NCBI GenBank assembly: GCA_030704615.1
Contig: CM060734.1
Coordinates: 56,064,042-56,128,041 of the forward strand
Source of the DNA: Takakia lepidozioides
Taxonomy: Eukaryota > Streptophyta > Takakiopsida > Takakiales > Takakiaceae
Length of the DNA stretch: 64,000 nucleotides
Direction of reading: 5' to 3'
The notes under the pieces are model-generated. The model was given only the letters and a program-made list of their open reading frames with translations. It was not told where the DNA came from and ran no database searches. Shown one piece after another: positions 28,920 to 41,761 of the stretch. A program made the position numbers and the translations under genes. Each line of letters begins with the position of its first letter. The first letter of the stretch is position 1.

Positions 28920-30560
28920 ATTCTCATGTCCGCCCAAACACAAGAGAGATCATGAGCGTAGCTACAAACGATCCCATGCTTACCCCACGTTGCTCGGAAT
29001 GCAAGGAGGAGGGAAGGCTGGCACTCTGGTTTCCTGGCGACCTTTGCACACAATAAGGCCCAGACTTTCTTAGTAGCCATAGTAAAATGGGAGTAAAATC
29101 AAAGGAAACTAACGTAAGGAGAGCTGTAGCATAGGTGTTTTCGTTATTGACGGCCCATGCATAACGCCCCTTCCATTGATTCCAGAGCACATAACTTCTA
29201 AGAGTCTCAAAAACAGGGTAGTCAGAAGCCTTCGATTTCTCCCTGTGATTGTACTTGAGGAGGATAGCCACGGAGCTGAAAGGCATCTAGAACCCTTGGA
29301 CCAAGGGCCAGATGGCTCTAGGTGCCAGACAATGGAGGAGACAGTACTCCAGGGATTCTATGGTTTGATTGGAACAGCATTGGCATAATAGTACCTCACA
29401 AAAGTTTAAATATTGGCCCACCTTAAGAACCCTGTTAGCCACCTGCCAGAGAAAATGCTCTTATCTTTGCTGGTTTTGATTTTTCCCACAACAGTGACTA
29501 GATCCATTTCCAGTTTTTGTCTCTGAAGTTTTCATGCTCCCATTTGTCATGACTCATTCCATTTCACGGTTAGGGGACTGGCCCCCATAAATGCCCTGTA
29601 ACCCCTCTTGGCTGAGTAGGAAAAAAAAAAGGGTAGAGGTCAATGTCACCGAATGCCCACTTCCATTCCACTGGGTCAAGTTGCAAGGATGAGATGTTAG
29701 AGCCTCCAATCAGAGTGAAACTTCCTTGCTTCAGCCAGGAAAGAAGTGACGTCCCAATGGGGGCAGTGGGGTTGAAAAGCTTTTAGGGGTGGACCAGTGA
29801 CAGATACGAGCAGGGGCGGCAGTGGCAGATGGGAGAGTTACAGTATGCGGGGTGATGAGAGTGAGAAAGCTCGAGAGAGCATCCGTCTGATACTGAATGA
29901 GTGACCTCCGAAATGTAAGGACCTGTAGGGAGGGGGAATTCGGAGGAACCCATTGGTGGGGTTTGAACCGGGCACGGCCATCTCTAAGCAACAGTTTCCA
30001 GGAATCAGGGATGGACTGGATGATGTGGGATATACCAGAGCGGAGACGGGCAAGCGCCCAAAGCAAGTTGAAAGGAGTTTGGAGTGTTGTCCCATAAATA
30101 TTTGACAGTAGAGGTTCTTCTACTCTCTGAGGCTGGCCATTTTTTAGCGGAACTTTGTTGTGTCATTGATGGGCTTGGTGCATTGAGAAACAGGTGTTGC
30201 CTCAATGTTTCCTGAAATGGGGTAGGATCTTGTTTTCTTACGAAGGGTCTGAGGCAGTTCCACGCTCTCCAAATGGAAGACCAAAGAAGCGAGCCCGAGG
30301 ATTTACGATTAAATCCTTGAACAATCCCGCGACATGATGTAGGCCAGACAATATGTTGCAGGGGGGAGGAGGAGAAAATGGTAGGGGTAACCATAAGCTT
30401 CACCAGCCCCCTTCAGGCCAAGGTATCTTGGCAGCCATTTCCCTAGCAGTGCCTTGATCTAGGTCTCAGGGTCAAGGACTCCCAAACCACCCAACTTTTT
30501 GGGGAGGCAGATCTGAACCCATGAGACTGAGGTCTCTTCACTACAACATGATGCGGGATT
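28920..30560 (-). mobile_element. L1-like LINE relic (post-RT region)
   Basis: Reading the minus strand, the piece near 30540-30480 gives VSWVQICLPKKLGGLGVLD, the conserved segment after the RT domain in plant L1 elements. Further on (about 29460-29290) a zinc-binding tail reads EHFLWQVANRVLKVGQ and ESLEYCLLHCLAPRAIW. Many stops and frame changes separate the pieces, so the element is long dead. The RT catalytic core is not present in the window. Confidence 0.65.
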
Positions 30561-32269
30561 TTTGACTGTCTGTTTTACTGCCAAAATAGGAACGTGATGA
30601 TTGTAGAATATGCAGATTGGGACAATTTTGGATCTCTTGCTGACATTTTAGGTGCATCAATTGTTATAAAACAATTGTAACCAAACTTTGCACGGTTTAA
30701 TTATCGACTGTTTAGTCGAATTTTGACACTATGGTCTTCTTTTGTAGTGATCTATGCATAATTATTGCATGTACTACTGAGTGATTTTGATAATTACAAT
30801 GAGATATTCATCCACTGTAGGTAGTTATGTGTTTCACCCAATGTTGGTGGTCAAACTTTCACTATTTTCTTCCCACTATGAAGTTCATTTTCAGTGAGAC
30901 TTTTCTTTAATCATAGTGAAATGTTATGTGTCTACATTAGACAATGAAATGTTCAACTACTCCATTTCACTATGTAGTGCTATATATAACTATAATTGTA
31001 CACATCATAGTTAGAATTTACACTATCAGTGTTATTCTTAACCACACGATTGTGGCAAATGGACGTATATAAGGTCAAAATAAAATAAAATAAAGAAAGA
31101 AAAACTTAGACCAACAGTATTTGCAGGTGTTGGGATCCACGATCGTTGACGATCGTGGTAGCACTACCTTCTGGAGTGTTGTGTTTTGTTCAGATTTGTT
31201 TGCACTGTTACTGGAAAAAGTGAGTCTTCATGGACCTACAACTTTTCTGTCAGTCTACTTATAGTCCATCATGTCTGTTGTTTCTGCAACAGATATGTTC
31301 GGAATGTTTTCATCCTTGAAAAAGTTTGGAATGTCATTCTTGATTTCTTGATATTTGGTCCCACCCTAGGAATCGACGTACAATATTTATAGCGGATAAT
31401 TTGCGGGACTGGAGTCATGTACATGTAGATGGTACCTGCAATGACTGTCCCCCCCTCCACGAGTTGATCTAAAAGAATCATTATGACAACGTTGCCGATC
31501 TTGCACCACTCAGTGATCGGGAAATTCATGAGCGCAACATACAAGCATTGGCCGCGCGTGAGTTTATCAAACATGACACTCCATAGAATACCAAAAAGGA
31601 CAAGCGAAATTTAAAAGAGAATGAGACCGAGTAGCTTGTGGCCCAACAATCTACCCCTCAACGGTCGGGCCACAATAAGACTGATGCCCAGAAAGAAAAT
31701 TGATTACCTCGGCTAGTGGAGCGTTCATACAATGTCCGCCCCACCCTTTGAGAGTCATTTTGCCAAGCCAACAGAAGCTTGTCAACGAGAGCTTCCTCGC
31801 CATGGTGGAGACTCGACATGGTTCTTACACGGCACTCTTTCGCCGATGGGGAACACTCTAGCTCACTCTGGTGTGTTCTACATACTCCATTAATTGACCA
31901 GTTAGGTTTGTCTTTGCTGGATAGTTCTATTGCTAGCATCTTTGTAAAATGTAACCTCGTGATTCGTTGGTTTTTATTTTTTTCCAAATTAAGGACCATC
32001 GTGCAGGGTGAACGGTGTGGAGAAGAAGTTTGCGCTATAACTTGTCATTGTCGATATTGCAGATGGGCAGCTGGTTCCTAATTTTTCCCCATTGATGGTG
32101 CATCAACTTAGAATGCTTATGATATTTGATATTGGTCTTGGATATTGGTTCTGCACCTACTTTCTTGTAGATGACGTAACTTTGGTGCTAATCTAGTTAG
32201 CTTTCTTTGAGTCCCTTCGGGAGTTTGCAACTTACATCAAAACAAGCTCATGGGGCTAGGCTCACATTC

Positions 32270-32400
32270 TAGCATTCCCCATCAATCGAACCTCAAGAAT
32301 CAAGAATCAAACCCTTTGTCGCATGTGTTGCAATCATTTATCCAACACGCTACTCACCACTGCATGATACCCAGTTGGATTCTTAAGTATTTAATAGTGA
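32270..32400 (+). repeat. Short dispersed repeat, also at 54780-54920
   Basis: Both copies share a run of matching phrases (CAAGAATCAAG, ACCC/TACTC...CCAC, then TTGGATTCTTAAGTA) in the same order and spacing. They are diverged and carry no ORF. Confidence 0.5.
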
Positions 32401-32530
32401 AACCGAGGTAAGAGGGTGTGGGGGGGATTTGACAGGGGCCTTGCCGGGGGAGCCTAGACTATCAAAATCCGGCGGAACCATAAGATGGCATGAGTGCATT
32501 AAGTTCTTACCGTATTTCTAGTGTCCTCCA
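32396..32530 (+). repeat. Short dispersed repeat, also at 63795-63935
   Basis: Shared elements in order: TAGTGAAACC, AGGTAAG, GATTTGACAGGG, GGAGCCTAG, CATTAAGTTCTTAC, then a TCTTCCAAA-like end. Both copies lie in the same orientation, about 31 kb apart. No ORF. Confidence 0.6.
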
Positions 32531-33100
32531 AAATCATGTCTGAAATATCTGATTGTCAACAATTGTCCAACTGAATGTCATAAAATCTATGTACAGTTTT
32601 TTGACAAAACACTGATAGGTACAATTTGACATCGTTCTTGACAGTTTGTTGTACATTAAAATGTCACTAACATAGTAAACCACAAAGTCTATTGAATTTG
32701 ACGTTGTTTTGACATGCAATTGATTAAAAACAAATATAAAAAATCACTCATTTCCTACTAGTGCCTGTTTCTTTGGAGCGTGGAGAAAGAGGTAGTCACC
32801 TTGAGGATGACCAAGTGGATTGGGTCTTGGAAGGCTGATCATGGCGCCGGAAGTGAGTGCATCACTTCCAGTGTGATATGAATCAATCTTGAGCAATTGA
32901 CACATAGATTGCAGGGCCCACTGCAGTTCATTGTCAGACTATTGGTATGTTCTCAAGTGCCGTGAAGGAGCCGCTCAACTAGCTACTCTAATACTCTTAA
33001 CCCTTAGACGACGTATAAATTTCTGTACCCGAAATAAAATCTGACATAAATGATTTGCAAGATAAAGATTGATTGAGTTAATATGCTATATGTAGGATAA

Positions 33101-33685
33101 CTAGATCACAAGCCTGTTGGCAGCTACTTTCTCTTCACGTGCTTTGTTGGTAGCTGGACCTGTCTTGCCAGACCGTTTGTAGTCTCTGATCTGCAACCAC
33201 ATTGCGCAAAGGTCATGTTACAAAGTAGATTTCGAAGACATATCCAAAGCATTACTTGCAAGATTTGTCTCGGTTTTCACAGATGTTTCCATCTAATCGT
33301 CATGTTGAGGAAAGTCAATTGTACACAGTAGCATCGTCTAATTGATCTGTTCACTCACCAATTTGGCATAGTACTTCTGAGCATGGGTTCTGACTTGAGT
33401 GGAGCTGCGTGTGCCAACGAACTTTGCAATGGCAGCAAAGTCTGTCCCGAATCTGAGAAAGAGATGCACATGAGGACATGTGTTGTATATATGTATATGA
33501 CGTTATAACTTAATATGTATGATCAGTGTAGGCTCCGTGCTAAGTTCTTTCAGCTACCCACCTCAATATTCGATGCATCTGCTCAAGATGATAAATGTCA
33601 GAGTTTTCATAAGTAGTACTCACGTCTTCAAAGCCTTTTTGAATCTTTGACGTTCTTCATTGGTCCAATATCGGCTCTCAGAAAC
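33101..33685 (-). CDS. Single-repeat MYB (SHAQKYF-type) protein, three 3' exons, 5' end not found
   Basis: Three minus-strand exons with consistent phases: 33685-33624, 33452-33359 and 33190-33101 (stop TAG). Together they read a SANT/MYB repeat: SRYWTNEERQRFKKALKT, then FGTDFAAIAKFVGTRSSTQV, then RTHAQKYYAKL. This matches the plant VGTRTxxQVRSHAQKYF signature, with RTHAQKYY in place of SHAQKYF. The tail after the repeat is short, basic and lysine-rich. Introns are 171 and 168 bp with GT-AG ends. Members bind DNA as transcriptional regulators, often in circadian or developmental control. An upstream exon with the start codon must exist if the gene is functional, and I could not identify it. 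It may be a partial gene. Confidence 0.7.
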
Positions 33686-33689
33686 CTAC

Positions 33690-36400
33690 ACATGTACATA
33701 GATTTATCCAAGTTGGATGCCATGCTCAACTTCCTACTAGTATATATCAGTGTTGGACTGGTATATAGGATTAGAGCCCTGGATATCAATCTGGGTATCA
33801 ACTAGGGTATTAAAGAACTCACCCGGCTGGTATCTACTTTTGTAATACTAGGGTTAAGAACTAGAACCCTGGTATTGGTATTGACAAAGGCACAATACCC
33901 GTTTTAGGGATAAAAAGAAGACAATGCACGTGGTATTAGTATCAGACAATGTTGGGCAGCCCCACATCTAGCCCACCACCTGCTCTTTACTATTTCACCC
34001 AACATGCCATACCTTGAAGACCTTGTCTCTCCTTGATCAAGAGTTATTGTTCAAACACAAATATGATGGATGAGAAGAATCTATGCATTGCAGATTTGGC
34101 CATCTTGAACCAAGAGACTAGGAACTAGTTTTCCTAACTCATTGCACTTGATTTGACAAAATATGCATATGTAATGCAAAGGGCTTTTGCAACATTTTTA
34201 TTTTCTTTGGAGAACGAGGTATACTTATAAATTGGCCCCATATTGAGGCTACCACTTTAAGTTAAATTAAATTAAATTATTTATACCCAGGTTGGTTATT
34301 ACAATTGGAAAACCATTGGTTGATAATCGTGGGCAAATTCAAAATCCTGCATCTATTGAGAAGCGACGGATATTAGAATTTTGGGAGTATTCTAAATCTG
34401 ACAATATATTGAAAAGTAAATATATTTCAATACCAAGACCCAGCTCGCCCATCATTTGGTATATACGACTGTTTAGAGTATCCAAATGTACTGGTGGTGG
34501 TCTGCAGTGTTCGATGAGCGATGGACATCAACAACTTATCCGGACATGTCCGGATAACATACATGAGTCCATTCTTGGATCTGAAAGGAAGATTGACATC
34601 CTCAGGTTTTGCATATGGATTCTAGGTGTCGAGTGCAGTTTGAACGATCATAGCAAAGTGTGATGGACATCAAGATATCAGCTGGAAAATCCTCTTTCAC
34701 CCTCCCAAATTAAAATGAATCAGAAGAAGGCTCTTTATAATGTCACGCTTGATTATCATATGAATGAGCTACATTATTATCTTTCCAAACGGATTTAAAA
34801 GTGAATGTGCATTATAAGTAGAGGCGCAGCCGAGAGTGTGAGTGAAGCTCAATTGATAGACTTACTTTACTTTCAGGAGAGGCCGTTTCACGATGTTCTT
34901 GTGCTTTCAAAACTAGGATCTGGTGATCAGAGCATCACATACAACACGTCAGTAAACTTAATGGCTTAAGCTCCGCAATACATCATAGAAAGTAATCGAT
35001 TTTGGAACCGAGATATAGGACGATCTAAGGAAATTTTTAGAAAAACGGTGATTTCAAGCATGTCTTCTTGAGGTCTCGTCTATCAGTAGATTTTTTCAGT
35101 ACTTAAAGTCTACTGCCAAGAATGTACCTCAAGTCTGACATATAAAAAGGGGTTAAAAACGTCGAAGATGATAAATTGATGTAAACATCTGGAGATAGGT
35201 AGGGCCATAGCTACCAGACAGTTGAATTAAGTGGTCCGAACTATTAGTGCAATAATCTAAAGGTGCCCGAACTACAACTAACTAGGTCTCATGGATTCAT
35301 ATTGTATCCTAATTAGTTTGCATGATCCAGCAAAAGAAATAGCATCAGGGAGGTCACTTGAAAAATCGGGCACCCGCGGCATGCATTGTACTCGCATTGT
35401 ATTCATTCTAGCTCCCTCTAGAGCTGGAAGGATCATCATTCCTTCTCAGTTTTTTGAAGAGCAACAATGATGTGGTCGTGGACAGAATTATTTGCACCAC
35501 CGTGCAAAGGTAAAGTGAAACTGTATCGCGACACCCGATGCATTCAGTCGTAAATAAGAAAATCGATCTGTGGGATCATCAATCTTTCTCCAACACATGC
35601 ATCGCACCGACTGTGACTAGATACCCGGCGATATCTACTATAGTCAAGACTTCGATTTTCTTAGCGTGCTAGTAGCTTGCTGGAACTTCAATAATTTGAC
35701 CCGAGACTGCCAACACTACAGTGGCTTAATCGCTACTGCATGTACATGATAATAATCTTAAGATATTTACACATGTAGATAATTAATGGCTTCAGGCAGA
35801 CTTTGATTCTATCGCAGTCCCCATGACTGATCAACTGATTAGAAATTCAGTATAATCTCTTGAATTCTCACATTGACCCACATCAGTCAAATGTTGAAAA
35901 TGCAAATATGTAATAGAAGTGCACATATTTGACAGTTTCTGAAAGTTCCTCAAGAGGTATCCTCTTTAGATTTTTCAAAGCAAAAGGCTAATGTTCATGC
36001 TGTTCAATTTCATTAAACTGCTTGAAGCTCTAGCAGCTTGCCATTGTGTTATCCCTTGATCCATTGATCTTTCACTACTTCTTTAAATTCATGTTTACAA
36101 ACACTTCGATCGATTGAATGGTCTTAAAGGTGACAAGTTCCTGGATAACATGATCGTTACTGCTGTGTTACTCGATTAATATTGACATTTCAGCATGTCA
36201 CTAAATCAAACCTTGTCAAGGGACCGACGTTTAATTCGCTGAAATTTCTCAACGTGGCAGGGGTTCCAGTGATATTCAATAAATGACAAGTTAGCCATGA
36301 ATACATGTATGCAGTATACACTTCATATATCGTGCGAGCTCAATTGGTTCAATGAGCACTGGTGCAAGTACCGATCATTAACTTCTATCATCCCAGTAAA
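33690..36400. other. AT-rich intergenic DNA
   Basis: Mostly low-GC sequence without convincing exons. If the MYB gene has a long first intron, its first exon lies somewhere here. One 123-residue plus ORF (34292-34663) matches nothing I know. Confidence 0.35.
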
Positions 36401-36408
36401 CATGTCTA

Positions 36409-36600
36409 CAGGATTTTCAGAACAAAGGTGACCTTCTGCTTGGCTTGTTCCAGTTCTTTTTCAAGATGCTCCAGTTGTTGTAGCCCCAAAGTGTCCATGT
36501 TTTGCAGATAACGCTCTGGCACAGTGCTTTTTGCCGACCTAGCGGAAGGTGCTGTCAGCATCATCCCACACTTTTCCATCTGAAATATTTGTTTGAATTG
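36409..36600 (-). CDS. Possible coiled-coil exon (MADS K-box-like), uncertain
   Basis: A minus-strand stretch after a TTTCAG acceptor at about 36580 reads SAKSTVPERYLQNMD and then LQQLEHLEKELEQAKQKV, a heptad-like Leu/Glu-rich helix. The spacing recalls the keratin-like K domain of MIKC MADS proteins. No MADS DNA-binding exon was found nearby. It could be a stray exon, a pseudogene or chance. Confidence 0.25.
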
Positions 36601-36709
36601 AACCTTCCAAATCTTATTAAGATTCAAGTTTCGATGGATGTGTAAATAGGTCTTTGGATTAGCCGTGCGTTGGTGATCCGTAAGGGGTGAAGACTTACCC
36701 ACAGCTGGT

Positions 36710-38069
36710 TTTGTTTGAAACCCCTCCTCTACAGCCTACTTTCCCCTGAAATTCGATCCACGAGAACTTTGTTACAGCCGGGTGTCTCATGTGAATATAC
36801 AGATGGGAGCACCTATTGATTAAAAAGAGAAGACACATGAAGATCGCTTGACCCGTATAGTTGGAGACTGAGAGACTCAGAAGAGAAAGGGGAAGATATC
36901 AGAGAAGGAAATAGAGTCTAGAGCTATCAAGGACACTTATTATCCCAACGTACTGAGTCGAGAACGCCTGGAGCAGCACAAAGACAGAACGGAGCTTTAC
37001 TTGTAACTCGGAGACAGAATGAAAGAGGATGAGTGTAGAGACCAGCAGCGCCAAGTCAGTGAGGAAGAACGCAATAACGAGATGGAGGGGGCTTCTAGGA
37101 GGCAACAACCACCACCCTGAGATGCAGGCTTGCCATGGTCATAACTACCGCCATGTGTGCACATCTCCCCTTTCGGAATGCACGGCAAAGTCCCACAACT
37201 GCCCACCACCCCTCCTTCCCTTCCAGTGTTTTTAAATCTGGCAAAAAATCACCAGATTTCGACCTAGAATTTATGGGTCGGCTACCTTTATAAAGGAATT
37301 ATGGGAGTAAAAATTAAAAAATTCGTCAGAAAGCGCCAATGGTTAAAATATCAGGAGCCAGATTTTTCCTACTTAGACATGTTATATGACACCTGTTATA
37401 TAGCCACTTTTCTAACCCTGTCACTTCGTTATTGTCGCCATATGGGCACTGGGTAGAATTTACATGTAGCCTTTGTGGCGATTTTGATAAAAACACTGTG
37501 AATCCCTTCCCACAACTCCGCTCTCTTTTTTCTCTTGCAAATTTGAATTTGAATTTGAATTCCATGAGCGAGGCATGCCAAATCTTCCCCACCCTCTCTT
37601 GAGAGTGACATGGAACTGAAGGAGCATAAAGTCCAGTCGGGGTTACATTAGGTTACACAACGACATGTGTAACTCCACTTGGGGTTACATTGGGTTACCC
37701 TAGGTTGATGTCAGAATTCGACACAAATTAATTATATTTTGGGTTGTTGGAAATTTTTAATTAACTCAAGTGATATGTCTAAAAATCCAGAAATATTACA
37801 TACCGTACTCAGCTCGTCCGAAAATAAGAAAATTTAGAAAATCTCAAAAAATCTACTAAAGGACAGAAATACATACTTGTGCTATATCTACTTTGGACAC
37901 TGCCCAAATCAAATCTCCTCCAAGTTTGTAGGCTCCAGCTACCCTTGGCCTTTTCGAAGTTACATGGAGCTCTTGCAAATAGATTGGGATTTGGCATAAA
38001 GAGGATTCCAGCTTTCATAATACTAAAAAATATATATATTAATATTTACCAAGTACAACAAGTTTTGGT
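36710..38069. other. Intergenic, no supported gene
   Basis: It contains an AATTTG microsatellite near 37540-37560. A segment at about 37660-37690 (GACATGTGTAACTCCACT then GGGGTTACAT) recurs at 54648-54678 in the same orientation. No coding evidence. Confidence 0.4.
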
Positions 38070-41000
38070 CACTACAGGAAAAGGGGGCCTTTGCGACGCC
38101 CGCGCCACGCCGCAACGTCGGGAAAACGCCTTTTTCAGGCATGCGGGAGGTGCAGAATTTGCGACGCCCAGCAGTCGCAAGGGCGTCGCCAAAAAGACGT
38201 CGCAAAAATGCGACGTATGGGGGTAGCGAGCCCTTGCCCCAACTCCCGCGACTGTCGGACGTCGGTTTTTCAGGCCGTCCGCGCCGATGGCAGGAGCCTC
38301 TTCGAGCGACGTCGCGGCCCTCCAGCCGACGGCGTTGGTGGGGGTGCCAGCACGGCGTCACATCCCTTTTTTTTTTTTTCTAACCTGCCCGGGAGTCAGC
38401 CGGGTGGTACGCCAAGCGACTATTGGGCGTGGCACAAAACAACAGGAGTCGGTCTCCGCCACGCCCGGGCGTGGGTTGTTGCGACGCTCTGGCGTCGCTT
38501 TTGTTTTAAATATAATAATAATAAACGTGGCGCAGGCAGGGTGGCGGTCTCCGCGACGCCAGGGCGTCGCGGCTTGCGACCCCCGGACTAAAAAACACGT
38601 CGCATGGGGTGTCGGGCGTTGCCGCCAGCAAATGGGGTTTGCGACGCCCGACCATCGTTGCGTGCGACACCCGCCCAAAAAACACGTTGCCATTGGCGAG
38701 GTGTTGCAGTCGCGAGGGCAGCCTGGTGGGGGGGGGAGGGTTGGGGGTTCATTTTGGGGGTGAATTGGGGGTGGTTTTTTGTTTTTTTCCTGGTTCTGTA
38801 TTGGGGATGGGAGAACTTACAGTTCTATTTCTCTGAGTTAGCAGGTACACAATTGAGCAAGCATGAATCGAGGGTGAGGACGGTGCGACACATGAATAAG
38901 ATGGAAGATAGAAAGATGGAAATATATTTACAAGAAATGAGCTGAAAAGCTCACAAGGGTTCAGTAGACTGACCCTAGGACCTACATGGACTCGGACTAG
39001 TCATCCTCATCCTCATCCTCAGTGGATGACTCAGAGCTATCCGATGAGCCTGATGACTCCGCGCCCTTTGTCAGAGCACATAAATGAGGCGGCGTTCCCC
39101 TAAGTCCCACAGAGCTCTCATCTAATCCCTGGGCATGACCCTCGACCTCATCCATACTAGTGCCCTGTAGTGCACTCATCCCCTCTGTGTTGGCCATGTT
39201 CTTCATGAGGGATAGCCAACCATGCTCCTTGGCGTAGTTGTACTCTACCGGAGATGGCTTCCTCTCAAATGCGCGTTGCTACACATGCCACAAATTAAAG
39301 TCAGTTCTTCGTGATGATGGAGCCAGAAAGAAGACATAACAAAATCCATAGGGAAGTACGACTTACAAATCGCAAGATAAAACCCTTGGATCCGCCGGCG
39401 CCCCACTTGTGTGTGGATTCGTGCTTGTCAAGGCGGACTATTGTTGCTTCGCGTGCCCGGTCAAATTTGGCCTTGTTTGCGGCATCAGTCTCTCCCGCAA
39501 TGAGTGCATCCCACGATACTTATCCCCCCCCCAAAACAATTAGTGAATTACACACATACGTTGCATCGAATCCACCTCATTAATGCACATGCGACAAATG
39601 GAAGGTGACATGATTCAGGATTTGCCAACCTGTGTAATTCCATAAGGTGGTTTGGGTATGACCCCATTTTCCATCGCCCTCCGAATGATCTGTCTGGCAC
39701 GGTACCTCCTGTCCTTCAAGTTTCGCCCCACCATCTCCATCACCCTTGTGTCACTCAAATTGCCCGGAAACCGGCGGTCTAACTCACGGGCATACGCCCG
39801 CTTCGCGCCAAAGTGCTGATCAGCCCACTCGATTTGCAAAGGGAACCACCTCAATGCGAGTTCGAAGGCTGGCTTCTTCATAGCCTCCCGGAACGCACCG
39901 CAGGGGTCACCATGGCAATTCACCTCCACCGGTGGCACCACGATCTTTGCCAACTCCACGTCCTGTATCGCCAAGGCCATCCCACCCTCTCCCTTCTTTG
40001 TAGCCTCCTTCCCCTGCTCCTTTGTTACCCCACTGCCCTCCCCCGCATGCACACTCACCCCTTCTCTCCATGGGACTTCCTTTTCTTCTTCTTCTTTTCC
40101 TTCCTCTTCTCCACGACCATCTCCTTCCCCTTCCCCGCTACTTCCTCTCTCTCATTCTCCCTCTCCCTTCTCTCTCTCTCCTCGGCAGCCCCTTCATTGA
40201 TGGTAAAAGGGATCTCGGGAGATCGAGGCATCTTCTTCTTACCTTTGGTGTTCGGGTCCTTCATGAACACCACGTGCTCTCCCTCATTGGCAACCCCACT
40301 GGACTGCACCAATGAGGCCAGCCATGTTGCTGCCTCCTGAAGACAAATAACCCCTCCAAATTCAAAAAAAGAAACAAACAACAAAGAAAATCATGCATGC
40401 AAAGGAAAGGATAAATCATGGAACAAGGTGCGACAGTTGTACCTTTGCAAGCTTGTCCGACTCGCCCCTGGTGTCACCCGATGTGGGAGGAGTCCCCGTT
40501 TCCGGATGTGCCCGCTCTATCCCCTCCCGGAACGCCACTGGAAGTAGATTCCAGATGTGGAGCATAGCCGGCGGCGGCGCCCCGTAGTCCAGGCCCTTCT
40601 TTGCTGACCGCTCAGGCTCAGGGGGCGATGTCGCTGATCGGCTAGGCTGCTCCAAACCGGCCCATACCTCCTCCTCCCCCCCCCCCCCCCCAAATGCGTA
40701 TCAGGGTAGAAGCCCTCACCCGACTTGACTTCTTCGAGGCGCTTCGCTATCTTGGCCACTTCATTGGCCTTCCTCGTCTCCTCCTCCCTCATCGACAACA
40801 ATGGGCTGGCAATGGAGGCTTTCAAAGGCCCTTGAACCTGATGTTGCCTTGGCAAGTGCAGCCTTTGCTGCGGAGGAAGGGGTCGCTATGGGGGTGACAT
40901 CCAAAAGGTGCCCATACCGGGCCCCTGAACGGGTGATGTGCTTGCCAAGGTACATTTCACCCGTCTTGGTGGCCGGGGGTGTGCTCAACTAAGCATCCGG

Positions 41001-41271
41001 CTCAGCAACAACCTCCCGAATAGGAGAGCTGGCTGAGCCGGCCCCTGGCGCATCCAAGATGTGGACAAGAGGGGGGGTACTGGCCTCGGGGGGCAGACGA
41101 GCCCTCCGGCTGCGGCTGTCGACGGGGCTGGTTAGCCGTGAGACGCCCTGGCGCGTCACACGTGCCGGCAGAGCAAACAGATTGTCCGCCCCTTTCTTTG
41201 GGGCAGGGGACTTATTCTCTTTCCCCATAAGATGGCACCTGTCATGCAAACCCACAAGTTGGCCTCATTAG
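38070..41271 (-). mobile_element. CACTA (En/Spm-type) DNA transposon, one end and accessory ORF exons
   Basis: The left end starts CACTACAGGAAAA at 38070, the canonical CACTA terminus. It is followed by 600 bp of GC-rich subterminal DNA dense in GCGACG/CGTCGC motifs in both orientations, as in CACTA subterminal repeats. Inside, minus-strand exons run from 41255 to 38997. The block 40058-39615 includes FELALRWFPLQIEWADQHF and RNLKDRRYRARQIIRRAM, and about 39525-39371 reads NKAKFDRAREATIVR and KWGAGGSKGF. These resemble the plant Ptta/En/Spm transposon-protein domain. The 3' exon (39206-38997) is a Ser/Asp/Glu-rich acidic tail. An in-frame stop near 40989 and frame changes suggest decay. No main TnpD-like transposase and no opposite terminus were found, so the right end is missing or outside. 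Confidence 0.65.
38073..38720. repeat. CACTA subterminal GC-rich repeat region
   Basis: Short GCGACG(CCC) and its reverse complement recur many times. The high GC makes long spurious ORFs in several frames, none of which should be read as genes. The block sits immediately inside the CACTA terminus. Confidence 0.65.
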
Positions 41272-41459
41272 GAACATTCCAGATCAAAAACAAAAAAAAC
41301 CAAGCATGTCGGGGACTGAGAGCAGCAAGTGCTCGGGGTCTCGAGAGGGGGCAACAAAGATAAAAGAAAAAGGTGGGGGGGGGGGGAAGTGACTGAGCAC
41401 CACCAGCATCTGCTGAGCACCACGGGCTCAGTCACTCCCCCCCCCAATTTTTATTTTTT

Positions 41460-41520
41460 TTGGTTTCCTGATCTCTCCCTCTCTCTGTCCCTCTCTGTCC
41501 CTCTGTCCCTCTCCCTCTCC

Positions 41521-41552
<32 letters not shown>
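41460..41552 (+). repeat. CT-rich microsatellite
   Basis: Low-complexity CTCTCC/CTCTGTCC runs followed by a T tract. Poly-C or poly-G runs also occur nearby (about 40675-40692 and 41373-41387). Confidence 0.85.
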
Positions 41553-41761
41553 TTTTGTTCACAAAAGTAAACAAACCACAAGGGAGAGAGGGTGCAGAAA
41601 AAGTTAAAAGATTGTACTCATAAGACGTTGTTTGCCGTAGCCTTGTGGCCATTGACCCCGCGCCCAGTTTGAGCGGAAACAAAAGGGACAGAACCTGCCT
41701 CTGTCAAGGGCTGACGTTGGTAGTAAGACTTACCTTCATATATAGAATTAATCTGGGTTTT

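Larger units (their letters stand above)
30600..33100. other. AT-rich intergenic DNA
   Basis: No gene supported. A hairpin with 9-bp arms (CCACGATCG / CGATCGTGG) lies at about 31137-31158. ORFs at 31269-31574 and 31658-31999 (minus) match no family known to me. The right part holds two short dispersed repeats listed separately. Confidence 0.4.

Noticed and set aside
36409-36600. MADS-box gene
   Set aside because: Only a K-box-like helix is visible; no MADS domain exon within several kilobases. Kept as a low-confidence exon.
38091-38945. Several overlapping plus-strand ORFs of 75-166 residues
   Set aside because: They lie in the GC-rich subterminal repeats of the CACTA element, where stop codons are rare in all frames. 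Composition is Arg/Gly/Pro-rich with no domain.
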